Below, in pieces: positions 13,804 to 16,572 of a stretch of DNA of 16,572 nt; the stretch's first letter is position 1; each line of letters starts with the position of its first letter. This DNA is from CAYQUC01 sp964514215 (GTDB lineage: Bacteria; Pseudomonadota; Gammaproteobacteria; UBA6429; Thiohalophilaceae). The stretch is from positions 1 to 16,572 of the forward strand of contig CAZEPW010000070.1 in assembly GCA_964514215.1 (NCBI GenBank), given 5' to 3'. The notes beneath the pieces were generated by a model. The model was not told where the DNA came from, did not search any database, and worked only from the letters and a program-made list of their open reading frames with translations. A program made the translations under genes and the position numbers.

Positions 13804-15432
13804 TTATTTTGCAATATTATAAACATTTCCGGGAATCCAAACTGTCTTAATAAACCACGTTGATAATTCATCGGCTTCTAATGGCTTACAAATGTAGTGC
13901 CCCTGAGCTCGATTACAACCTAATATTTCGAGTAAATCATATGTTTCTTTATCTGATACACCTTCAGCAGTTACAATTCGTCCCATATTATGTGCTAAAT
14001 CAACGGTTGATCGAACTATAACGGCATCATCATCATCTTCAAGCATATCCATCACAAATGATTTATCAATTTTAATTTCTTGAGTTGGCAGTTGTTTCAA
14101 GTAAGACAAAGATGAAAATCCTGTACCAAAATCATCAATTGCTAAGTTAACACCAATTTGATGTAACTGCCCCAAAACATCTTTTGCACGCTTGAGATCG
14201 GTCATCATACTATTTTCAGTAATTTCTAACGTTAAATTACCGGGCAAAGTATTGGTGGTTTGTAAAATATCATTTAAGTAAACTGGAAATTTTGAATCCT
14301 GTATATCAGACATCGAAAGATTAACGTGCATCGCGATACTAATTCCTTGTTTATTCCAAGACTTTAATTGCTTTAAAGCACGCTCAACAACCCACTGAGT
14401 AATTAAACTCATGATTCCAGCATTCTCGGCCAAGGGAATAAATATTTCAGGTGATATCACACCGGATTCAGGATGATTCCAGCGTATTAGTGCCTCAACA
14501 CAGGTAATATGTGCTTTGCTTATATCAACAATTGGCTGGTAATAAACCACGAGCTCTTTATTTTTAATCGCTTTATGTAATTCACCCGTTAATTTTAATC
14601 GATTCAATGAATATTGATCTAAATTCTCATCATAAAGGGTGTAGCCACTTTGCTTGGATTTAGCGACATACATTGCAATATCGGCTTTTTGAATTAAAGT
14701 ATCACAATCAAAGGCATCATGCGGATAAATTGAAATACCAATACTCATCGCTACATTTAAATTATGACCTTCAACTTCAAAGGGCACTGCAAGGCTATTA
14801 ATTAATTTCAATGCTATCGCTTGAGAAATACCTGAACCGGTATCGGGCAACACGATTGCAAATTCATCGCCACCGATTCTTGCCAGTGTATCAGTATCGC
14901 GTAAAATCTTTTTAAACCTAGGTGCTATCTGTTGTATTAAAAGATCGCCAGCGGCATGTCCTAGCGTATCGTTAATTTCTTTAAAACGATCTAAATCCAT
15001 TAATAATATACTAACTTGCTTCTGTTTCGGGTTTTGTCCACTAATCGCTTGTTTTATCCGTTCAACTAACAAACTTCTATTTGGTAAACCGGTTAAACTA
15101 TCGTGTAACGCATGGTGCCGTTCTAGCAATGCAATATGTTGCATTTGAAGAATATTTTGAAAATTCATTCGGCTAACGATAAACACAAAAAGACTACCAC
15201 CCAACAATAACAAAGAAACTATTAGATCACTTTTTGAAATAATATTATCTAATACCGATATTCCGTAGCTAATAAAACCGATAATGAACAATATAATTAA
15301 AAAATACAATGGCTGCCAATTAGCTCCAATTTGAAATCGATTATTCATAATACGACGTGTCGTTAACAATGCCGCAATTAACATAAGACAGCCGATAACA
15401 ATAGCAGCTAAAGATATTACTTTTAATACCAT
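13804..15432 (-). CDS. Membrane GGDEF-EAL c-di-GMP enzyme with three N-terminal helices
   Basis: Bifunctional-type cyclic di-GMP enzyme of 542 residues. Three hydrophobic helices (about 3-24, 41-61, 69-88) anchor it; there is no large periplasmic domain, PAS or HAMP. The GGDEF motif (187-191) is intact with an inhibitory-site RDTD (178-181). The EAL domain is also intact: EAL at 313-315, Asn371, Glu403, Asp433-Asp434, Lys454, Glu490 and Gln510, with the loop-6 DDFGTG motif. Both activities are therefore possible and the net direction cannot be told. Residues 465-469 are an unusual acidic run (EDDDD). Monocistronic by its spacing: divergent from the ychJ-like gene and 245 nt before the phosphatase gene. 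Confidence 0.94.
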   Translation of the reverse strand: MVLKVISLAAIVIGCLMLIAALLTTRRIMNNRFQIGANWQPLYFLIILFIIGFISYGISVLDNIISKSDLIVSLLLLGGSLFVFIVSRMNFQNILQMQHIALLERHHALHDSLTGLPNRSLLVERIKQAISGQNPKQKQVSILLMDLDRFKEINDTLGHAAGDLLIQQIAPRFKKILRDTDTLARIGGDEFAIVLPDTGSGISQAIALKLINSLAVPFEVEGHNLNVAMSIGISIYPHDAFDCDTLIQKADIAMYVAKSKQSGYTLYDENLDQYSLNRLKLTGELHKAIKNKELVVYYQPIVDISKAHITCVEALIRWNHPESGVISPEIFIPLAENAGIMSLITQWVVERALKQLKSWNKQGISIAMHVNLSMSDIQDSKFPVYLNDILQTTNTLPGNLTLEITENSMMTDLKRAKDVLGQLHQIGVNLAIDDFGTGFSSLSYLKQLPTQEIKIDKSFVMDMLEDDDDAVIVRSTVDLAHNMGRIVTAEGVSDKETYDLLEILGCNRAQGHYICKPLEADELSTWFIKTVWIPGNVYNIAK

Positions 15433-15698
15433 AATAAAAATGTAATCCGTTGTATTTAGAAGTTGAAATTTATGATCGAATTGATAGTATGAAACATAAA
15501 CTTTATTATTGTTTATTGTTTTATTTTTTTCGTTTAAGTTGTTATTTTAGTTATATATACTAGTTATAGCAATCAGCTTTAAAACAATTCTGTTCTCATG
15601 TAACATAATATTGATATTTTAGACTATTAAAATTTCTATAAAACCTTTATTAAGTATAAACATTTATTTTACGATCATTAATTAACCAAAAAATTACG
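15433..15698. other. Divergent intergenic region, GGDEF-EAL / ychJ-like
   Basis: This 266-bp, very AT-rich gap must hold promoters for both flanking genes, but no pair of boxes stands out enough to call. The only structure noted is a direct repeat TAGTTATA at 15548-15555 and 15561-15568, 13 bp apart. Confidence 0.4.
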
Positions 15699-16169
15699 AT
15701 GGCAACATTACTTTGCGCATGTGGTAGTAACAAACATTATAAAGATTGTTGTTTAAATTATTTAGACTCGATCCAGACTGCTGAAACAGCCGAACAATTA
15801 ATGCGTTCTCGTTATACGGCTTATACACATAAAAACATAAACTATATCTTACAAACCTGGCATCCTGACACACGTCCGCACGATCTTAGTTTATCGGATC
15901 TAAATAAAACTAACTGGACACAGCTTTATATCATTAACGGCACCCAAGAAAAAAAACACAATAAAACCGCCAGTGTTGAATTTGTGGCTTATTACTCAGA
16001 AAACTCGGTCTTTAAAAAACTACACGAGCTTAGTCAATTTATAAAAACAGATAATAAATGGTTTTATGTTGATGGTAAGATTGTTGATAACTCTAATTAT
16101 CAACCGGGTCGAAATTCGCCGTGTTACTGTGGCAGTGATAAAAAATATAAACAGTGTTGCATGACGTAA
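15699..16169 (+). CDS. YchJ-family SEC-C motif protein (UPF0225)
   Basis: The 156-residue product has the architecture of the YchJ family: a SEC-C zinc motif at each end and an NTF2-like central domain. The N-terminal motif uses Cys6, Cys8, Cys17 and Cys18 (CACGSNKHYKDCC) and the C-terminal one Cys142, Cys144, Cys153 and Cys154 (CYCGSDKKYKQCC). In between, AEQLMRSRYTAY and the WHPDTRP stretch are characteristic of YchJ. Its length is as in E. coli YchJ. The cellular role of this family is not established; SEC-C motifs in SecA bind zinc and SecB. No clear ribosome site precedes the ATG. It converges on the small minus-strand gene with only 6 nt between stops. Confidence 0.9.
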   Translation: MATLLCACGSNKHYKDCCLNYLDSIQTAETAEQLMRSRYTAYTHKNINYILQTWHPDTRPHDLSLSDLNKTNWTQLYIINGTQEKKHNKTASVEFVAYYSENSVFKKLHELSQFIKTDNKWFYVDGKIVDNSNYQPGRNSPCYCGSDKKYKQCCMT

Positions 16170-16175
16170 AGTAAT

Positions 16176-16421
16176 TTACTCAAATAACCATTCAACTAAA
16201 TAATAAATATATTGGCCTTCAGACGATTTTGAAGGACCAATAACTCTTGCAGCATAATGCATATTATCCGGATCACTTTGTGCGATAGCGGCTACTTTTG
16301 AATCTTTAACTTCAACACAACCTTTAGGAAATCGCCGTCGACTACGCCTTGGGACATAAACCACGGCATAGTGTTCTTGTGATACTTTTGATTGTGGATC
16401 AAGTGGTACATAACCGCGCAT
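16176..16421 (-). CDS. Small conserved-looking hypothetical protein, 81 residues
   Basis: I do not recognise this protein with certainty. It reads MRGYVPLDPQSK..., carries a strongly basic patch PRRSRRRFPKG at residues 24-34, and ends with YYLVEWLFE. There is no signal peptide or membrane helix, so it is likely cytosolic. The basic patch would suit nucleic-acid or ribosome binding, but that is inference. Amino-acid composition is normal and the frame shows no low-complexity signs, which supports a real gene. The AAGGA at 14-15 nt upstream is too far for an ideal ribosome site. It is read toward the ychJ-like gene and starts next to the repeat-bearing right edge of the window. Confidence 0.7.
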   Translation of the reverse strand: MRGYVPLDPQSKVSQEHYAVVYVPRRSRRRFPKGCVEVKDSKVAAIAQSDPDNMHYAARVIGPSKSSEGQYIYYLVEWLFE

Positions 16422-16445
16422 AATAAATGGGTAATTCCTTGTCGA

Positions 16446-16491
16446 TTTTGCTAGTCTATTTTTACAGGCCTTTTTGCTAGACCTATTTTAC
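16446..16491 (+). repeat. Imperfect tandem repeat, 26-bp period, upstream of the small gene
   Basis: TTTTGCTAG then TC then TATTTTTAC (16446-16465) recurs as TTTTGCTAG, ACC, TATTTTAC (16472-16491). The two copies start 26 bp apart and lie just upstream of the minus-strand 81-residue gene. Could be an operator pair or part of the adjoining repeat element. Confidence 0.45.
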
Positions 16492-16500
16492 TAAAATTAT

Positions 16501-16572
16501 TTAACCTGAACTCGGGAAAAGCCACCGGCTACGGAAGGGGTGTAGCCCATCCAAGACTCGCAAAACACGCCA
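16501..16572. repeat. GC-rich palindromic segment, possible end of an interspersed repeat or mobile element
   Basis: After more than 16 kb of AT-rich DNA, the last 70 bases are nearly three-fifths G+C. They contain a hairpin with arms GGCTAC (16527-16532) and GTAGCC (16542-16547) around a G-rich 9-nt loop, preceded by AACCTGAACTCGGGAAAAGC. It does not match tRNA, 4.5S RNA, RNase P RNA or a riboswitch core that I know. Compositional contrast plus palindrome suggests a dispersed repeat, MITE or insertion-sequence end cut by the window edge; identity is not established. Confidence 0.4.

Noticed and set aside
16501..16572. Short open frames on the minus strand entering from the right edge, one ending at a TAA at 16501-16503
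   Set aside because: Only about 23 codons are visible, more than one frame is open, and the segment is dominated by a palindrome; no recognisable protein C-terminus can be supported.
16501..16572. tRNA, 4.5S RNA or riboswitch at the right edge
   Set aside because: No T-arm GTTCRA motif, no 4.5S apical-loop core and no known riboswitch core fits; the terminal CCA-like bases are not attached to an acceptor stem.

Overview
The window is a stretch of AT-rich chromosome from a Gram-negative bacterium, most probably a gammaproteobacterium. The evidence is a Pseudomonas-type minor-pilin operon (fimT/U, pilV, pilW, pilX, pilY1), outer-membrane and periplasmic proteins with Sec signals, a GlpG-type rhomboid and a YchJ-type protein. 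Genus cannot be fixed from the sequence alone. No rRNA, tRNA, CRISPR array or intact insertion sequence was found.

Layout. Positions 1-4702 (minus strand) hold the minor-pilin operon, transcribed right to left: fimT/fimU, pilV, pilW, pilX, then pilY1, which runs off the left edge. The pilY1 frame is open through the window start and encodes 680 residues, with a normal C-terminal propeller but an unusually short N-terminal region. A 399-bp AT-rich divergent intergenic region (4703-5101) follows, with a candidate pilin-operon promoter, an inverted repeat and spaced direct repeats. Positions 5102-8070 (plus strand) are a two-gene unit: a periplasmic PhnD-like binding protein followed by a membrane HAMP-GGDEF-EAL protein. 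Converging on it is a minus-strand tandem HD/HD-GYP protein (8112-9500) that lacks some canonical ligands. Positions 9694-13558 (minus strand) are a four-gene operon read right to left: SpoIIE/PP2C-type phosphatase, secreted sorbosone-dehydrogenase-like beta-propeller, predicted outer-membrane barrel, and rhomboid protease. Next is a second membrane GGDEF-EAL protein (13804-15432, minus). The right end has a YchJ-family SEC-C protein (plus), a small conserved-looking basic protein (minus), and at the very edge a GC-rich palindromic segment that looks like the start of a repeat element.

How the genes may work together. Three of the eight complete genes that lie to the right of the pilin operon, not counting the small end genes, are predicted to make, break or bind cyclic di-GMP, and they sit beside type IV pilus tip genes. 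Type IV pilus activity, PilY1 signalling and c-di-GMP are linked in other gammaproteobacteria, so a surface-sensing or motile-to-sessile role is a reasonable inference but is not shown by the sequence. The binding-protein/GGDEF-EAL pair resembles in layout the NspS-MbaA polyamine-sensing pair of Vibrio cholerae, with a PhnD-type instead of a PotD-type binding protein. The phosphatase-propeller-barrel-rhomboid operon has no obvious described counterpart that I recognise.
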